Shown: piece after piece, positions 1 through 10,645 of the stretch | Numbering within the stretch: the first letter of the stretch is position 1 | Layout: each line of letters begins with the position of its first letter | NCBI RefSeq assembly: GCF_003363015.1 | Contig: NZ_QRAP01000001.1 | Span: 107,070-171,069 of the forward strand | DNA length: 64,000 nt | Reading direction: 5' to 3' | Origin: Enterobacillus tribolii | GTDB taxonomy: Bacteria > Pseudomonadota > Gammaproteobacteria > Enterobacterales > Enterobacteriaceae | Position numbers and translations under genes: made by a program | The notes under the pieces: generated by a model | The model's input: only the letters and a program-made list of their open reading frames with translations | What the model was told of the DNA's origin: nothing | The model's database searches: none

Positions 1-234
1 CATATTCAGGCGCCAGAAAGTAAGACATTTCGGATGAAAAATACAGGTTTTCTCATTAATTGTATTGTGGGTATCCGGTTGAACGTTTTGGCGGATGAAA
101 TTGAATCAACTATAGCCTAAATCAGCCAGTTAGCGCGAAGCCTCCTGTTCAGTTCCGCTGCGGGGCGAATCTGATGCGGGTATACTGGGGGATATCGGAA
201 CAGCAGCCAGAAATTTTATTGTAATTTGTGTGAT
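1..234. other. Left-edge intergenic region
   Basis: No gene is seen here. The stretch is moderately AT-rich and ends at the rlmF start. A TATACT hexamer near 181 could be a -10 element, but no convincing -35 partner is visible, so no promoter is called. Confidence 0.4.
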
Positions 235-1185
235 ATGACTATGAAAAAGCCCTTATCTTCCGGCGGAGCTTCTCCGGCGGTAAAAAATAATTTACACCCG
301 CGCAGCCGCCATCGCGGGCGGTACGATTTTCCGGCGTTGTGCGCGGCGTTGCCCGAACTGAACGAATTCGTGCGGCGCAATGAATGGGGCGATTTGAGCG
401 TGGATTTCGCCGATCCCCGGGCGGTAATTTGCCTTAACCGGGCTTTGCTGAGCCAGCATTATAACGTGGCGCACTGGCAGATACCGCCGGGCGCGTTATG
501 TCCGCCGGTTCCGGGGCGTGCGGATTATATTCATTACCTGGCGGATTTGTTGGCCGCCGACGGCCAGAACGTTATTCCCCGCGGGCCGCAGGTCAGCGTA
601 CTTGATATCGGTACGGGCGCGAGCTGCATTTACCCGCTGATCGGTCAGGCGGAATACGGTTGGCGTTTTACCGGTACGGAAACCGATCCGGCCTCGGTCA
701 AAGCCGCGGCGGCGATCGTCAGCGCCAATCCGGGGCTGTCGACCGCGATCCGCCTGCGTACCCAGCCAGATCCGCTGCACATTTTCCGCGGCGTGATCAA
801 AAAAGGCGAACGCTACACCGCGACACTGTGCAACCCGCCGTTTCATGCCTCTGAGCAACAGGCTGGCGAAGGCGCGCAGCGTAAGCGCCGCAATCTCGGT
901 TTGGAGGATAAGCCGGCGCTGAACTTCGGCGGCACCGCCGGGGAGTTATGGTGTGAAGGCGGTGAGACGGGCTTCATCACCCGGATGATCAAAGAGAGCG
1001 CGGAATTCGCCAGCCAGGTCAACTGGTTCACCAGCCTGGTGTCGCGTAAAGAAAACCTGAAACCGCTCTATCAGGCGTTAAGGGACGTCGGTGCGCGGGA
1101 AGTCAAAACGGTGGAAATGGCGCAGGGCCAGAAAGTCAGCCGCTTCATCGCCTGGACGTTTTTACCGGCGGAAAAGCGTAAATAA
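235..1185 (+). CDS. rlmF: 23S rRNA (adenine(1618)-N6)-methyltransferase RlmF
   Basis: Methylates N6 of A1618 of 23S rRNA using S-adenosylmethionine, in the cytoplasm. The protein follows E. coli RlmF (YbiN) over its whole length: N-terminal [12 protein letters not shown], the conserved [12 protein letters not shown] block, a SAM-binding [14 protein letters not shown] loop, the catalytic NPPFH motif near residue 200 and a C-terminal [13 protein letters not shown]. Upstream TTG is possible in frame, but ATG at 235 or 241 fits the family N-terminus better; no strong Shine-Dalgarno decides it. It is convergent with glnQ, as in the E. coli rlmF-glnQPH neighbourhood, but ybiO is absent between them. 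Confidence 0.95.
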   Translation: MTMKKPLSSGGASPAVKNNLHPRSRHRGRYDFPALCAALPELNEFVRRNEWGDLSVDFADPRAVICLNRALLSQHYNVAHWQIPPGALCPPVPGRADYIHYLADLLAADGQNVIPRGPQVSVLDIGTGASCIYPLIGQAEYGWRFTGTETDPASVKAAAAIVSANPGLSTAIRLRTQPDPLHIFRGVIKKGERYTATLCNPPFHASEQQAGEGAQRKRRNLGLEDKPALNFGGTAGELWCEGGETGFITRMIKESAEFASQVNWFTSLVSRKENLKPLYQALRDVGAREVKTVEMAQGQKVSRFIAWTFLPAEKRK

Positions 1186-1196
1186 GAACGGGTAAG

Positions 1197-1222
1197 CCGC
1201 AGCCCCGGTGAAGGGGCTGCGG
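1197..1222. terminator. Hairpin between convergent rlmF and glnQ
   Basis: Perfect 10-bp arms (CCGCAGCCCC / GGGGCTGCGG) with a 6-nt loop between the two convergent stops. There is no long T-run on either side, so it may act as a weak bidirectional terminator or mRNA 3-prime stabiliser. Confidence 0.6.
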
Positions 1223-1229
1223 GCGGCAA

Positions 1230-1952
1230 TTACGAAACGTGTTGCAGGAACTCCCTCAACCGTTCGCTCGGCGGCGCCGTGATCAGCGCATCCGGCTCGC
1301 CGTCCTCGGCAATCCGTCCTTTATCAACGAAAATCAGGCGTGACGCCACCTTCTGCGCAAAGCCGATTTCGTGCGTGACGATCACCATCGTCATGCCTTC
1401 TTCGGCCAGATCCTGCATGACCTTCAGCACTTCGTGGCGCAGTTCCGGGTCGAGCGCGGACGTCGGCTCGTCAAACAGCATCATTTTCGGTTTCACCGCC
1501 AGGGCGCGGGCGATCGCCACGCGCTGCTGCTGACCGCCGGAAAGTTCGGACGGATAATGATGCGCGCGTTCGGAAAGCCCGACCTTCTCCAGCAGCGCCC
1601 GGGCGCGCTTTTCCGCCTCGGCCTTGCTCATGTGGCGTACGCGGATCGGCCCGAACATCACGTTTTCCAGCGCCGTCAGGTGTGGGAACAGGTAAAACTG
1701 CTGGAACACCATACCGGCTTCCTGGCGGATCAGGCGTTCGTCCACTTTCGGGTCGTTGACCATCAGGCCATCGACGATTAACTCACCGCGGGTAATCTCT
1801 TCCAGCTTGTTGATGCAGCGTAACAGCGTGGATTTGCCGGAGCCGGACGGCCCGATAATCACCACGACCTCGCCCTGATTGATCTTCAGGTTGATGTCGT
1901 GCAGGACTTCCGTCTGACCGAAGTTTTTATCAACGTGTTTGAATTCAATCAT
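1230..1952 (-). CDS. glnQ: Glutamine ABC transporter ATPase GlnQ
   Basis: ATP-hydrolysing subunit of the high-affinity glutamine importer, at the inner face of the membrane with GlnP. It has 240 residues as in E. coli, with Walker [10 protein letters not shown] at residues 34-42, signature LSGGQQQR near 136, Walker [13 protein letters not shown] near 155 and an H-loop in VTHEIGF. Its ATG overlaps the glnP stop by 4 bases (ATGA), implying translational coupling. It is the last gene of glnHPQ, read leftward from the nitrogen-regulated promoter upstream of glnH. Confidence 0.97.
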   Translation of the reverse strand: MIEFKHVDKNFGQTEVLHDINLKINQGEVVVIIGPSGSGKSTLLRCINKLEEITRGELIVDGLMVNDPKVDERLIRQEAGMVFQQFYLFPHLTALENVMFGPIRVRHMSKAEAEKRARALLEKVGLSERAHHYPSELSGGQQQRVAIARALAVKPKMMLFDEPTSALDPELRHEVLKVMQDLAEEGMTMVIVTHEIGFAQKVASRLIFVDKGRIAEDGEPDALITAPPSERLREFLQHVS

Positions 1953-2605
1953 AATATTTTCATTCTTTTCTCAAGGCGACGCATCACGAAGCTCAACGCC
2001 TGGGTGATGACCAGATACACGACGGCGACCGCGGTCCAGGTTTCCATGGCGCGGAAGTTACCGGCGATGATCTCCTGCCCCTGGCGGGTCAGCTCGGCCA
2101 CGCCGATAACGATGAACAGCGAGGTATCTTTAATGCTGATAATCCACTGGTTGCCCAGCGGCGGCAGCATGCGGCGCAGGGCCAGCGGCATGATCACGTA
2201 GCGCAGGGTTTCGCGGCGCGACAGACCAAGGGCCAGACCGGCCTCGCGAAAACCGCTGTGAATTGACTGCACCGCGCCGCGGGTGATTTCGGCGATGTAG
2301 GCGCCGGAGTTGATCATGATGGTCACTACCGCGGCAGTGACCGGTTCGATACGCACCGGAACCATCAACGGCAGCGCGAAGTAGATGAACATGACCTGCA
2401 CGACGATCGGCGTGCCGCGGATTAACTCGATGAAAACCAGCGCGACGTGGCTGCTGAACCAGTCGCCGATTGCGCGGGCCAGGCCGGCAATCACACCGAT
2501 AATCAGGCCGCCGCATAACCCGAGGATGGAAATCCACAGGGTCAGTTTGGCGCCTTCGAGCAGAATGGGGAGGGCGGACCAAACGGCGCTCCATTCAAAC
2601 TGCAT
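1949..2605 (-). CDS. glnP: Glutamine ABC transporter permease GlnP
   Basis: Inner-membrane channel subunit for glutamine import, of the polar amino acid His/Glu/Gln permease family. It has 218 residues (E. coli 219), several hydrophobic segments and the cytoplasmic EAA-type loop [16 protein letters not shown] that docks on the ATPase. It is co-directional with glnH and glnQ; the 84-base gap to glnH holds a stable hairpin and the overlap with glnQ is 4 bases. The Shine-Dalgarno CAGGAG lies just upstream of the ATG. Confidence 0.97.
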   Translation of the reverse strand: MQFEWSAVWSALPILLEGAKLTLWISILGLCGGLIIGVIAGLARAIGDWFSSHVALVFIELIRGTPIVVQVMFIYFALPLMVPVRIEPVTAAVVTIMINSGAYIAEITRGAVQSIHSGFREAGLALGLSRRETLRYVIMPLALRRMLPPLGNQWIISIKDTSLFIVIGVAELTRQGQEIIAGNFRAMETWTAVAVVYLVITQALSFVMRRLEKRMKIL

Positions 2606-2638
2606 GGAATATCTCCTGGAAACTTAATGAAAATAAAT

Positions 2639-2669
2639 ATCCCGGCGCGGCAAACGCCACGGCCGGGAT
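2639..2669 (-). promoter_or_regulatory. Intercistronic hairpin between glnH and glnP
   Basis: Arms ATCCCGGC and GCCGGGAT enclose a GC-rich loop in the glnH-glnP gap. There is no T-run. Such hairpins behind a binding-protein gene usually protect the upstream mRNA, so that more GlnH than GlnP/GlnQ is made; that role is inferred here. Confidence 0.6.
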
Positions 2670-2689
2670 GAAAAGCGCACTGGCGTTGA

Positions 2690-3481
<792 letters not shown>

Positions 3482-3502
3482 TTAACTACCCTTATCCTGA
3501 AT

Positions 3503-3518
3503 GAAAAAATCGTGCCAG
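3503..3518 (-). promoter_or_regulatory. Candidate sigma-54 promoter of glnHPQ
   Basis: On the minus strand TGGCAC is followed 12 bases from its GG by TC, in TGGCACgatttTTTCA. The -24 element is perfect. The -12 element has the conserved C but T in place of the usual G. It sits about 70 bases before glnH, in the position of E. coli glnHp2. NtrC-type sites upstream strengthen the call; the imperfect -12 weakens it. Confidence 0.55.
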
Positions 3519-3589
3519 TTTACTCCTCTTAGTAAATTCAAGGGATTAGACTGAATGTCTGGATGCAGGGCCACATTTGTCTGGCCTGA

Positions 3590-3606
3590 TGCACCATTTT
3601 GGTGCC
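3590..3606. promoter_or_regulatory. NtrC (NRI) enhancer site, promoter-proximal
   Basis: TGCACCATTTTGGTGCC matches the NtrC consensus TGCAC-Y-N4-TGGTGCA at all but the last base. It lies about 105 bases upstream of the inferred glnH start point, much like the E. coli glnHp2 NtrC sites. Confidence 0.8.
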
Positions 3607-3621
3607 CAATAATGGTGCTTA

Positions 3622-3638
3622 TTGGTTTTTGTGGTGCA
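3622..3638. promoter_or_regulatory. Second NtrC-like half site
   Basis: TTGGTTTTTGTGGTGCA keeps a perfect right half (TGGTGCA) and a poor left half. Its centre is 32 bases (three helical turns) from the stronger site at 3590-3606, a phase suited to cooperative NtrC binding. Confidence 0.45.
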
Positions 3639-3744
3639 TCCTCTTAGGTTTAAGCCAAAAACACCGGGTAAACAATCGTTGGTTAACATTTGTGTTTCAT
3701 AAATGCCAACTGAATCTAACTTTTTAACGGGGTGCGGTGACTTC

Positions 3745-3761
3745 TGCACGTAATTGGTGCA
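3745..3761. promoter_or_regulatory. Distal NtrC-like site
   Basis: TGCACGTAATTGGTGCA is a near-perfect NtrC palindrome about 155 bases farther upstream than the proximal site, close to the stop of the leftward Nudix gene. It probably adds to the glnH enhancer. The rest of the roughly 365-base glnH-Nudix gap shows no gene. Confidence 0.65.
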
Positions 3762-3801
3762 AAAGCCGCAGGTTGTGTGAAGAAAAGAGAGGGTGGAAAA
3801 C

Positions 3802-4221
3802 TCAGTTTGGCTGATAGAAGCGGCCGTTGAGCCATAGCCCGACGCCCTCCAGGCAGCCTTCAAAAGTTGGCGTGGGCATGTCATGCGGGGAATACCAACC
3901 CCAGCCTTCGCACTTTTCCGGTTCGCGGCGCTGGGGTTCGCCGCCGGCATAATCTGCTACTACGATCAGTGAAATCGAGTGAATGCCTTCGCTGAGCCAG
4001 GTTTTCAGGTTATTCACCACGCCGATCGTGCGCGGATTTTTTACGATCAGGCCGGTTTCTTCTTCCGTCTCGCGTACGGCGGTTTGCTCAAAGGTTTCTC
4101 CCTCTTCAACGCGCCCGCCGGGAATGGACCAATAGGGGGCATAGCCGCCGCAGCGTTTTCCCATCAGGATTTGGTTTTTATCGTTAACGATGATGACTCC
4201 GACACCAACCATAATTGGCAT
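3802..4221 (-). CDS. Nudix hydrolase (NUDT15/MutT-like)
   Basis: Predicted nucleoside-diphosphate-linked pyrophosphohydrolase. Its substrate cannot be read from sequence; relatives act on damaged or unusual NTPs. The 139-residue protein has a complete Nudix box at residues 36-58 (G, E42, R50, E51, E54, E55, G57) and the C-terminal EKCEGWGWYSP that fits COG1051-type members. The start at 4221 is chosen because GGAG lies 7-10 bases before it; an in-frame ATG at 4239 has no such site. It is divergent from fruB and reads toward glnH. Confidence 0.85.
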   Translation of the reverse strand: MPIMVGVGVIIVNDKNQILMGKRCGGYAPYWSIPGGRVEEGETFEQTAVRETEEETGLIVKNPRTIGVVNNLKTWLSEGIHSISLIVVADYAGGEPQRREPEKCEGWGWYSPHDMPTPTFEGCLEGVGLWLNGRFYQPN

Positions 4222-4369
4222 GATTAACTCCGTCAGCAAACTTCAGCAAAATAATGGTAAACACTATTATGACGGACGGGCGTATGCAGGAAAAGTGTGC
4301 TGACGCTCAAAAAAATGCTATCAGCTTTTCCGTACCCCTTGCTTATTTTAAAGACGAAGACCAAACTCA

Positions 4370-4383
4370 CGAAACGATTCAGC
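4370..4383. promoter_or_regulatory. Cra (FruR) operator, distal
   Basis: CGAAACGATTCAGC is, on the other strand, GCTGAATCGTTTCG, matching the Cra consensus GCTGAAWCGWTTCA at 13 of 14 positions. It lies about 90 bases before fruB; E. coli fruBKA likewise has two operators. Confidence 0.85.
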
Positions 4384-4435
4384 GCTGTTGCGGATCTTGT
4401 CTTTCCCCGAAACAGCGTCAATTTTTCCCCATTGA

Positions 4436-4449
4436 GCTGAAACGATTCA
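4436..4449. promoter_or_regulatory. Cra (FruR) operator, proximal
   Basis: GCTGAAACGATTCA is a full match to the Cra consensus, ending 23 bases before the fruB ATG. Binding here should repress the operon until fructose 1-phosphate releases Cra. Confidence 0.92.
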
Positions 4450-4472
4450 ATTTCACTGGGCAAGGAGAACAT

Positions 4473-5618
4473 ATGTTTCATCTTTCCTTACAGGATATCC
4501 ATCTGGCGGCGAACGCCGGGGATAAAGACGATGCAATCCGGCAGGTTGCCGCGGCGCTGACTCAGGCTGGCTATGTCGGCGAAGGGTATGTGCAGGGGAT
4601 GCTGAACCGGGAGCTGCAAACGTCCACCTATCTGGGGAACGGCATCGCCATTCCTCACGGCACGACCGAAACCCGCGACCAGGTGCTGAACACCGGGGTA
4701 CAGGTATTTCAGTTCCCCCAGGGAATTGAGTGGGGCGACGGGCAAAAAGCTTACGTGGTGATCGGTATTGCGGCGCGTTCGGACGAGCATCTGGCGCTGC
4801 TGCGTCAGCTGACCCGCGTGCTGGGCGATGACAGCGTCGCAGGCCTGATGGCGAATACCACGTCGGCGGAAGAACTGCGCAGCCTGCTGATGGGCGAGCG
4901 TCTGGTGGCAGAATTCCGCTTTGACGCCACCATGATTTCCCTGAACGTTCCCGCTGCCGATCTGGTCACGCTACAGGCGCTGAACGCCGGGCGTTTACAG
5001 CAGTTCGGCGCAGTTAATGCGGAGTTCGTCAGCGACGTGATTTCCCGCGAGCCGCTTAATCTGGGGCAGGGGATCTGGCTGAGCGACAGCGCATTGGGCA
5101 ATCAGGCCAGCGCCGCCGCAGTGGCGCGTCCGCAGACGCCGTTTTTGTACCACGGGGAGCCGGTCGGCCTGCTGCTGACGGTTGCTATGGCGGATGAACA
5201 GCCGGAAGGCTTGTTGGGGCACCTCGGTAACTTGCTTCAGCACCAGCAAGCTGAACGTTTGCTGAAGGCGCAGGACGCCGCGGCGATCGTGGCGCTGCTG
5301 ACCAGCGAAACGGCCGCGGATGATGCGGACGACGGCGTGCTGAGCGCGGAGTTTGTGCTGCGTAACGAGCACGGGCTGCATGCCCGCCCCGGCACCGTTC
5401 TGGTCAATACGATTAAACAGTTTGAAAGCCAGATAACCATCACCAACCTCGACGGCACCGGCGTTCCCGCGAACGGCCGCAGCCTGATGAAGGTGGTGGC
5501 GCTGGGGATTAAGAAAGGTCACCGCCTGCGGTTTACCGCTCAGGGCAGTGATGCGAAACAGGCATTAGAAACAATTGGCCAGGCCATCAGTGAAGGTCTG
5601 GGCGAGGGGGTAGCATGA
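4473..5618 (+). CDS. fruB: Fructose PTS diphosphoryl transfer protein FruB (EIIA-M-FPr)
   Basis: Passes phosphate from Enzyme I through its own HPr-like domain to its EIIA domain and on to FruA. There is an N-terminal EIIA with active His62 in AIPHGT, a linker (M) domain, and a C-terminal FPr domain with the HPr active His near residue 303 in HGLHARPG. It has 381 residues against 376 in E. coli. The start at 4473 is fixed by AAGGAG five bases upstream; the open frame runs further 5-prime, but that part contains the Cra operators. First gene of fruBKA, overlapping fruK by 4 bases. Confidence 0.97.
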   Translation: MFHLSLQDIHLAANAGDKDDAIRQVAAALTQAGYVGEGYVQGMLNRELQTSTYLGNGIAIPHGTTETRDQVLNTGVQVFQFPQGIEWGDGQKAYVVIGIAARSDEHLALLRQLTRVLGDDSVAGLMANTTSAEELRSLLMGERLVAEFRFDATMISLNVPAADLVTLQALNAGRLQQFGAVNAEFVSDVISREPLNLGQGIWLSDSALGNQASAAAVARPQTPFLYHGEPVGLLLTVAMADEQPEGLLGHLGNLLQHQQAERLLKAQDAAAIVALLTSETAADDADDGVLSAEFVLRNEHGLHARPGTVLVNTIKQFESQITITNLDGTGVPANGRSLMKVVALGIKKGHRLRFTAQGSDAKQALETIGQAISEGLGEGVA

Positions 5619-6553
5619 GCAGAAGAGTTGCAACAATCACACTGAACCCGGCTTACGACCTGGTGGGGTACTGCGCTGAAATCGAGCGCGGAGAGGTTAA
5701 CCGCGTGCAGACCGCGGGTCTTCACGCGGCGGGGAAAGGGATTAACGTTGCAAAGGTGCTGAAGGACCTGGGCATCGACGTCACCGTCGGCGGCTTTCTG
5801 GGTAAAGAGAACCAGGAGGGATTTCAGCAACTGTTCAGCGAGCTGGGTATCGCCAACCGTTTTCAGGTGGTGAACGGCCGTACGCGCATTAACGTCAAGC
5901 TGACGGAGAAAGACGGCGCGGTTACCGATTTCAACTTCTCCGGTTTTGACGTTACCCGTCAGGACTGGGAGCGTTTTGTTAACGATTCCCTGAGCTGGCT
6001 GGGCCAGTTCGACATGGTATGCGTCAGCGGCAGCCTGCCCGCCGGGCTGAATCCGGATGATTTTACCGATTGGATGCGCCGTCTGCGTACCCAGTGCCCG
6101 TGCATTATTTTCGACAGCAGCCGCGAAGCGCTGGTGGCGGGCCTGAAAGCCGCGCCCTGGCTGGTGAAGCCGAACCGCCGCGAGCTGGAGATCTGGGCCG
6201 GACGCGAATTGCCGACGCTGGAAGACGTGGTCGGCGCAGCGCACGCGCTGCGCGATCAGGGCATCGCGCACGTTGTGATCTCACTCGGCGCGGAGGGCGC
6301 GCTGTGGGTCAATGCATCGGGCGCCTGGCTGGCGAAGCCGCCGGCCTGTGACGTGGTCAGTACGGTCGGCGCCGGGGATTCCATGGTCGGCGGCCTGATT
6401 TACGGCCTGATGATGCGCGAATCCAGCGAACATACCCTGCGCCTGGCGACGGCGGTAGCCGCGCTGGCCGTCAGCCAGAGCAACGTGGGCATCACCGATC
6501 GAACTCAACTGGCTTCCATGATGGCGCGCGTTGATTTGAAACCTTTTAACTGA
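5615..6553 (+). CDS. fruK: 1-phosphofructokinase FruK
   Basis: Phosphorylates fructose 1-phosphate with ATP to fructose 1,6-bisphosphate, linking PTS fructose uptake to glycolysis. It is a PfkB/ribokinase-fold enzyme of 312 residues, the same as E. coli, with substrate-side [10 protein letters not shown] and the C-terminal anion-hole/catalytic [10 protein letters not shown] containing the base Asp. The ATGA overlap with fruB suggests coupled translation, and fruA follows after 14 bases. Substrate of the enzyme is also the Cra inducer. Confidence 0.97.
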   Translation: MSRRVATITLNPAYDLVGYCAEIERGEVNRVQTAGLHAAGKGINVAKVLKDLGIDVTVGGFLGKENQEGFQQLFSELGIANRFQVVNGRTRINVKLTEKDGAVTDFNFSGFDVTRQDWERFVNDSLSWLGQFDMVCVSGSLPAGLNPDDFTDWMRRLRTQCPCIIFDSSREALVAGLKAAPWLVKPNRRELEIWAGRELPTLEDVVGAAHALRDQGIAHVVISLGAEGALWVNASGAWLAKPPACDVVSTVGAGDSMVGGLIYGLMMRESSEHTLRLATAVAALAVSQSNVGITDRTQLASMMARVDLKPFN

Positions 6554-6567
6554 GACAGGACGGTTCT

Positions 6568-8271
6568 ATGAAAACCCTACTGATTACAGAAGGCGCGACG
6601 GGGCAGGCACGCAGCTTCCTGGCCCGGCGTATGCTGGAGGCCGCGGCTTCCGGACAACAGATGGAGCTGGTGGATTCCGTACAGCAGGCTGAACTGATCG
6701 TGGTGGCCGGCGCTGTCGATCCTGATAATGCTGAACTGAACGGCAAGCGTTTGTTCCGCGGCAGCATTGACGATGCCATTCGCGCGCCGGAACTTTTCCT
6801 GAGCCGCGCCCGGGAAGATGCGACGCCTTATCAGGCTCCGGCGCAGCTTTCCTCCGCGGGGGAGCAAGGCCCGCTGCGGGTGGTGGCGATCACTGCCTGC
6901 CCGACCGGCGTGGCGCATACGTTTATGGCGGCGGAGGCCATTGAGGCCGAAGCGCGCAAACGCGGCTGGTGGGTGAAGGTAGAAACCCGTGGCTCGGTTG
7001 GCGCTGGCAACGCGATTACGCCGGAAGAAGTTGCCGCTGCGGACCTGGTTGTCGTGGCTGCGGACATTGAAGTCGATCTCAATAAATTCGCCGGTAAGGC
7101 GATGTACCGTACCTCTACCGGCCTGGCGCTGAAGAAAACCGCGCAGGAACTGGATAAGGCGCTGACGGAAGCTGAAGTGTATCAGCCCCAGGCACAGGCC
7201 AAGCCTGGCGCGGGCGCGGCGAAGAAGAAAGAAAGCGCGGGCGCCTATCGCCACCTGCTGACCGGTGTTTCCTACATGCTGCCGATGGTGGTGGCGGGCG
7301 GCCTGTGCATTGCGCTGTCGTTCGTGTTCGGTATCGAAGCATTCAAACAGGAAGGCACGCTGGCGGCGGCGCTGATGACTATCGGCGGCGGCAGCGCGTT
7401 TGCGCTGATGGTGCCGGTGCTGGCGGGGTATATCGCCTTCTCGATCGCTGACCGTCCCGGCCTGACGCCTGGCCTGATCGGCGGGATGCTGGCGGTCAGC
7501 ACCGGCGCGGGGTTCCTCGGCGGTATCATCGCCGGTTTCCTGGCCGGCTATGTCGCGAAATTTATCAGCAATAAGTTTCCTCTGCCGCAAAGCATGGAAT
7601 CGCTGAAGCCGATTCTGATTATCCCGCTGCTCGCCAGCCTGGTGACAGGCCTGATCATGATTTACGTGGTGGGCACGCCGGTTGCGAAAATCATGGAAAT
7701 GCTGACGCACTGGCTGCAGGCGATGGGCACGGCCAACGCGGTTATCCTCGGGGCGATCCTCGGCGGCATGATGTGTACCGACATGGGCGGGCCGGTGAAC
7801 AAAGCGGCTTACTCTTTCGGCGTGGCGTTGCTGAGTACGCAGGTTTACGCGCCGATGGCGGCGGTGATGGCTGCGGGGATGGTTCCGCCGCTGGCGATGG
7901 GGCTGGCGACGCTGCTGGCGCGCAGCAAGTTCGAGCAGAGTGAACGGGAAGGGGGCAAGGCCGCGCTGGTACTGGGCCTGTGCTTCATCTCCGAAGGTGC
8001 GATTCCGTTCGCCGCGCGCGACCCGTTGCGCGTGCTGCCCAGCTGCATTATTGGTGGGGCGCTGACCGGCGCGCTGTCGATGTACTTCGGAGCGAAGCTG
8101 ATGGCGCCGCACGGCGGGTTGTTCGTGCTGTTGATCCCCGGTGCGATTACGCCGGTGCTGCATTACCTGCTGGCGATCGTGATCGGCACCGTTGTGGCGG
8201 GTGGAATGTATGCCGTGCTGAAGCGGAGTGAGAAAGGCGCGGCGCCGGCAGAACAAGGTAACGCTGCGTAA
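6568..8271 (+). CDS. fruA: Fructose-specific PTS EIIB'BC transporter FruA
   Basis: Imports fructose across the inner membrane and phosphorylates it at C1. It has 567 residues (E. coli 563): a degenerate IIB' domain (about 1-85), an active IIB domain with phospho-Cys111 in ITACPTGVAHTF, an Ala/Lys-rich linker (about 205-220), then a multi-spanning IIC domain. Third gene of fruBKA; it ends at a strong shared terminator facing nfo. A long antisense open frame over this gene is a high-GC shadow. Confidence 0.97.
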   Translation: MKTLLITEGATGQARSFLARRMLEAAASGQQMELVDSVQQAELIVVAGAVDPDNAELNGKRLFRGSIDDAIRAPELFLSRAREDATPYQAPAQLSSAGEQGPLRVVAITACPTGVAHTFMAAEAIEAEARKRGWWVKVETRGSVGAGNAITPEEVAAADLVVVAADIEVDLNKFAGKAMYRTSTGLALKKTAQELDKALTEAEVYQPQAQAKPGAGAAKKKESAGAYRHLLTGVSYMLPMVVAGGLCIALSFVFGIEAFKQEGTLAAALMTIGGGSAFALMVPVLAGYIAFSIADRPGLTPGLIGGMLAVSTGAGFLGGIIAGFLAGYVAKFISNKFPLPQSMESLKPILIIPLLASLVTGLIMIYVVGTPVAKIMEMLTHWLQAMGTANAVILGAILGGMMCTDMGGPVNKAAYSFGVALLSTQVYAPMAAVMAAGMVPPLAMGLATLLARSKFEQSEREGGKAALVLGLCFISEGAIPFAARDPLRVLPSCIIGGALTGALSMYFGAKLMAPHGGLFVLLIPGAITPVLHYLLAIVIGTVVAGGMYAVLKRSEKGAAPAEQGNAA

Positions 8272-8330
8272 TATAAAGCAGGCGCCCCGTAACCGGTTCA
8301 TCAGGGATGCGGGGCGTAACTTACTCAATA

Positions 8331-8357
8331 AAAAAACCGGCGTATTGCCGGTTTTTT
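8331..8357. terminator. Bidirectional terminator, fruA / nfo
   Basis: AAAAAACCGGC, loop GTATT, GCCGGTTTTTT: a perfect stem with an A-run and a T-run, able to stop transcription from both convergent genes. A second hairpin (CGCCCCG...CGGGGCG) lies just before it, near 8283-8316. Confidence 0.9.
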
Positions 8358-8370
8358 CTTTATCTCAGCG

Positions 8371-9228
8371 TCAGGCTGCTTCTTCCGCCCGCTCCTGCGA
8401 CTTCAGCCAGGCGATCTCTTCGGCCCAGATATCCGGATTCACGGTCTCCAGAATCAGCGGAATGCCGTCGAAGCGCGGGTCGCGCATAATCCAGCTGAAC
8501 GCAGTTTTGCCGATGTTGCCTTCACCCAGGCTGTGGTGGCGGTCAACGTGGCTGTTGAAGGCGCTTTTGGCGTCGTTGAGGTGCATGCCGCGCAGGTAGC
8601 TGAAACCGACGGTGCGCTCAAAGTCGGCGAAGGTTTTGGCGCATTCTTCTTCCGTGCGCAGGTCGTAACCGGCGGCGAAGGCGTGGCAGGTGTCGATGCA
8701 GACGCCGACGCGGGATTTATCCTCCACGCCGTCGATGATCGCCGCCAGGTGCTCAAAACGAAAACCCAGGTTGCTGCCCTGACCGGCGGTATTTTCGATA
8801 ACCGCCGTGACGCCCTGCGTTTTGTCGAGCGCGATATTAATGGATTCAGCGATCAGGGCTAAACAGCGCTCTTCCTCTATTTGCATCAGATGGCTGCCGG
8901 GATGAAAGTTCAGCAGCGTCAGCCCCAGCTCCCCGCAGCGCTCCATTTCGTCAATAAACGCCTCGCGGGATTTTTCCAGCGCGTCCGGGACCGGGTGGCC
9001 CAGGTTAATCAGGTAGCTGTCATGGGGAAGGATCTGCTGCGGGCCGTAGCCGTATTCCTGGCATGCCCGCTTAAACTTATCGGTTACGTCGGCGGTTAAC
9101 GGCGCGGCTTTCCACTGACGCTGGTTCTTGGTGAACAGAGCAAAGGCGGTGGCGTTCAGCTCATGCGCCCGGATTACCGCCTGGTCAACGCCTCCGGAGG
9201 CGCTGACGTGGGCTCCGACATATTTCAT
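8371..9228 (-). CDS. nfo: Endonuclease IV (AP endonuclease) Nfo
   Basis: Cleaves DNA 5-prime to abasic sites and repairs oxidised 3-prime ends, as a TIM-barrel enzyme with three zinc ions. It follows E. coli Nfo along its length: [61 protein letters not shown] and [12 protein letters not shown] supply the metal ligands. The start at 9228 gives 285 residues, equal to E. coli, and has AGGAG at correct spacing; the ATG six bases upstream sits too close to it. It is next to yeiH as in E. coli. Confidence 0.97.
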   Translation of the reverse strand: MKYVGAHVSASGGVDQAVIRAHELNATAFALFTKNQRQWKAAPLTADVTDKFKRACQEYGYGPQQILPHDSYLINLGHPVPDALEKSREAFIDEMERCGELGLTLLNFHPGSHLMQIEEERCLALIAESINIALDKTQGVTAVIENTAGQGSNLGFRFEHLAAIIDGVEDKSRVGVCIDTCHAFAAGYDLRTEEECAKTFADFERTVGFSYLRGMHLNDAKSAFNSHVDRHHSLGEGNIGKTAFSWIMRDPRFDGIPLILETVNPDIWAEEIAWLKSQERAEEAA

Positions 9229-9303
9229 TATCATTCTCCTCTGTGATCGCCCCTCATTATGACATTTAAAATGCGTTCGTGCTTTTTCATTACCGCGCCG
9301 GCG

Positions 9304-10374
9304 TTACAGCCATGCGCTGATTAAATGATTGATCAACCCGCCGCCGGCGATCAGCCAGACGAACAACAATGCCGCCAGCACGATAGGCTTCAGGCCCGCT
9401 TGCCGTACGGCGCTGATATGGGTCGTCAGCCCCAGCGCGGCCATGGCCATTGCCAGCAGAACGGTGTCCAGCGTGATCAATTGATGAACGACGCTTTCCG
9501 GCAACAGGCTGAAGGAGTTAAAGCCGGCGACCAGAATGAAAATCAGCGCAAACCAGGGAATGGTAATCGGTGATTTTTGTTTCTCTGCGCCTGCCGGTGC
9601 GCGGCGGCTCAGGAAGCCGGACAAAATCAGCAGGAACGGAGCCAGCATCATTACGCGCAGCATCTTGGCGATCACCGCCGCGTTTCCGGCGTCGTCGCTG
9701 ATTGCCCGGCCGGCGGCAACGACCTGCGCCACTTCATGCACGGTAGAACCGATATAAACGCCGAAACCCTGATCCGAAAGCGTGACCCAGTGGTGATGCA
9801 GGTTTAGCTGATACAGCCAGGGGTAGAGAAAGATGGCGAGGGTGCCGAAAACCACCACGGTGGAAACCGCCACCGCGACTTTGCTGGCATCGGCCCGCAC
9901 TACCGGCTCGGTCGCCATCACCGCCGCCGCGCCGCAGATGCTGCTGCCGGCGCCGATCAGCATCACGGTCTGCCCATCCAGCCCGAATACCTTGCGGCCG
10001 AGCCACAGCGCCAGCAGAAACGTGGAGGACAGCGTCAGCATGTCAATCACGATCCCGCTGACGCCGACGTCCGCGATTTGCTGAAACGTCAACCTGAAGC
10101 CGTAGAGAATGATCCCCAGGCGCAGCAGTTTCTGTTTAGCCAGGTTAACGCCGGGGTTGCAGGCGACCGCCAAACGCGGATAAAGCGTGTTGCCGACCAA
10201 AATGCCGAACACGATAGCCAGCGTCAGCGCGCCAAAGCCCAGCGCTTCTACCTGAGGAATGGCGCCGGCCCACATGGCGACGGCGGTAATCACGCCGGTC
10301 AGGAGCAGTCCCGGCAGCAGGGCGAGCGGCAAGCCTGAAGTGCGTTCGGGTTGTGAAGTCGCAATTGTTTGCAT
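9304..10374 (-). CDS. yeiH: YeiH family putative sulfate exporter (UPF0324)
   Basis: Inner-membrane protein with about ten hydrophobic segments, orthologous to E. coli YeiH; transport substrate is unproven. Conserved family blocks are visible: [47 protein letters not shown] and [13 protein letters not shown]. The start at 10374 gives a 356-residue protein with a short cytoplasmic N-terminus, near the E. coli length of 349. An in-frame ATG at 10416 is possible; neither has a strong ribosome-binding site. The yeiH-yeiE divergent pairing is conserved, here with a usp gene inserted between. Confidence 0.9.
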   Translation of the reverse strand: MQTIATSQPERTSGLPLALLPGLLLTGVITAVAMWAGAIPQVEALGFGALTLAIVFGILVGNTLYPRLAVACNPGVNLAKQKLLRLGIILYGFRLTFQQIADVGVSGIVIDMLTLSSTFLLALWLGRKVFGLDGQTVMLIGAGSSICGAAAVMATEPVVRADASKVAVAVSTVVVFGTLAIFLYPWLYQLNLHHHWVTLSDQGFGVYIGSTVHEVAQVVAAGRAISDDAGNAAVIAKMLRVMMLAPFLLILSGFLSRRAPAGAEKQKSPITIPWFALIFILVAGFNSFSLLPESVVHQLITLDTVLLAMAMAALGLTTHISAVRQAGLKPIVLAALLFVWLIAGGGLINHLISAWL

Positions 10375-10645
10375 AGGTGTGTACCACGATGTCGTAAATG
10401 AACGTATTGAAAACATGCGGATACGTTAACGACTCGCGCTATAAAAGAGAAATTGATTATATATTTATAATTAATCGCTATAAGTGGTAAGTGAGAGAAA
10501 ATACCCCTGCCGCGAACGCATACGACCTTTTTGACCAAACCGGCGCTTAATTGCCACAGATCATGTCTTAAACAAATAATCCATACTAAAACAATGTATT
10601 AATCTTATAGTGAACCTCTCTCTACATGACGAAGGAGAATGAACG

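Noticed and set aside
6577..8328. 583-codon open frame antisense to fruA
   Set aside because: Composition is the His/Arg/Gln-rich pattern expected from reading a high-GC gene backwards; no family motif, and fruA is unambiguous.
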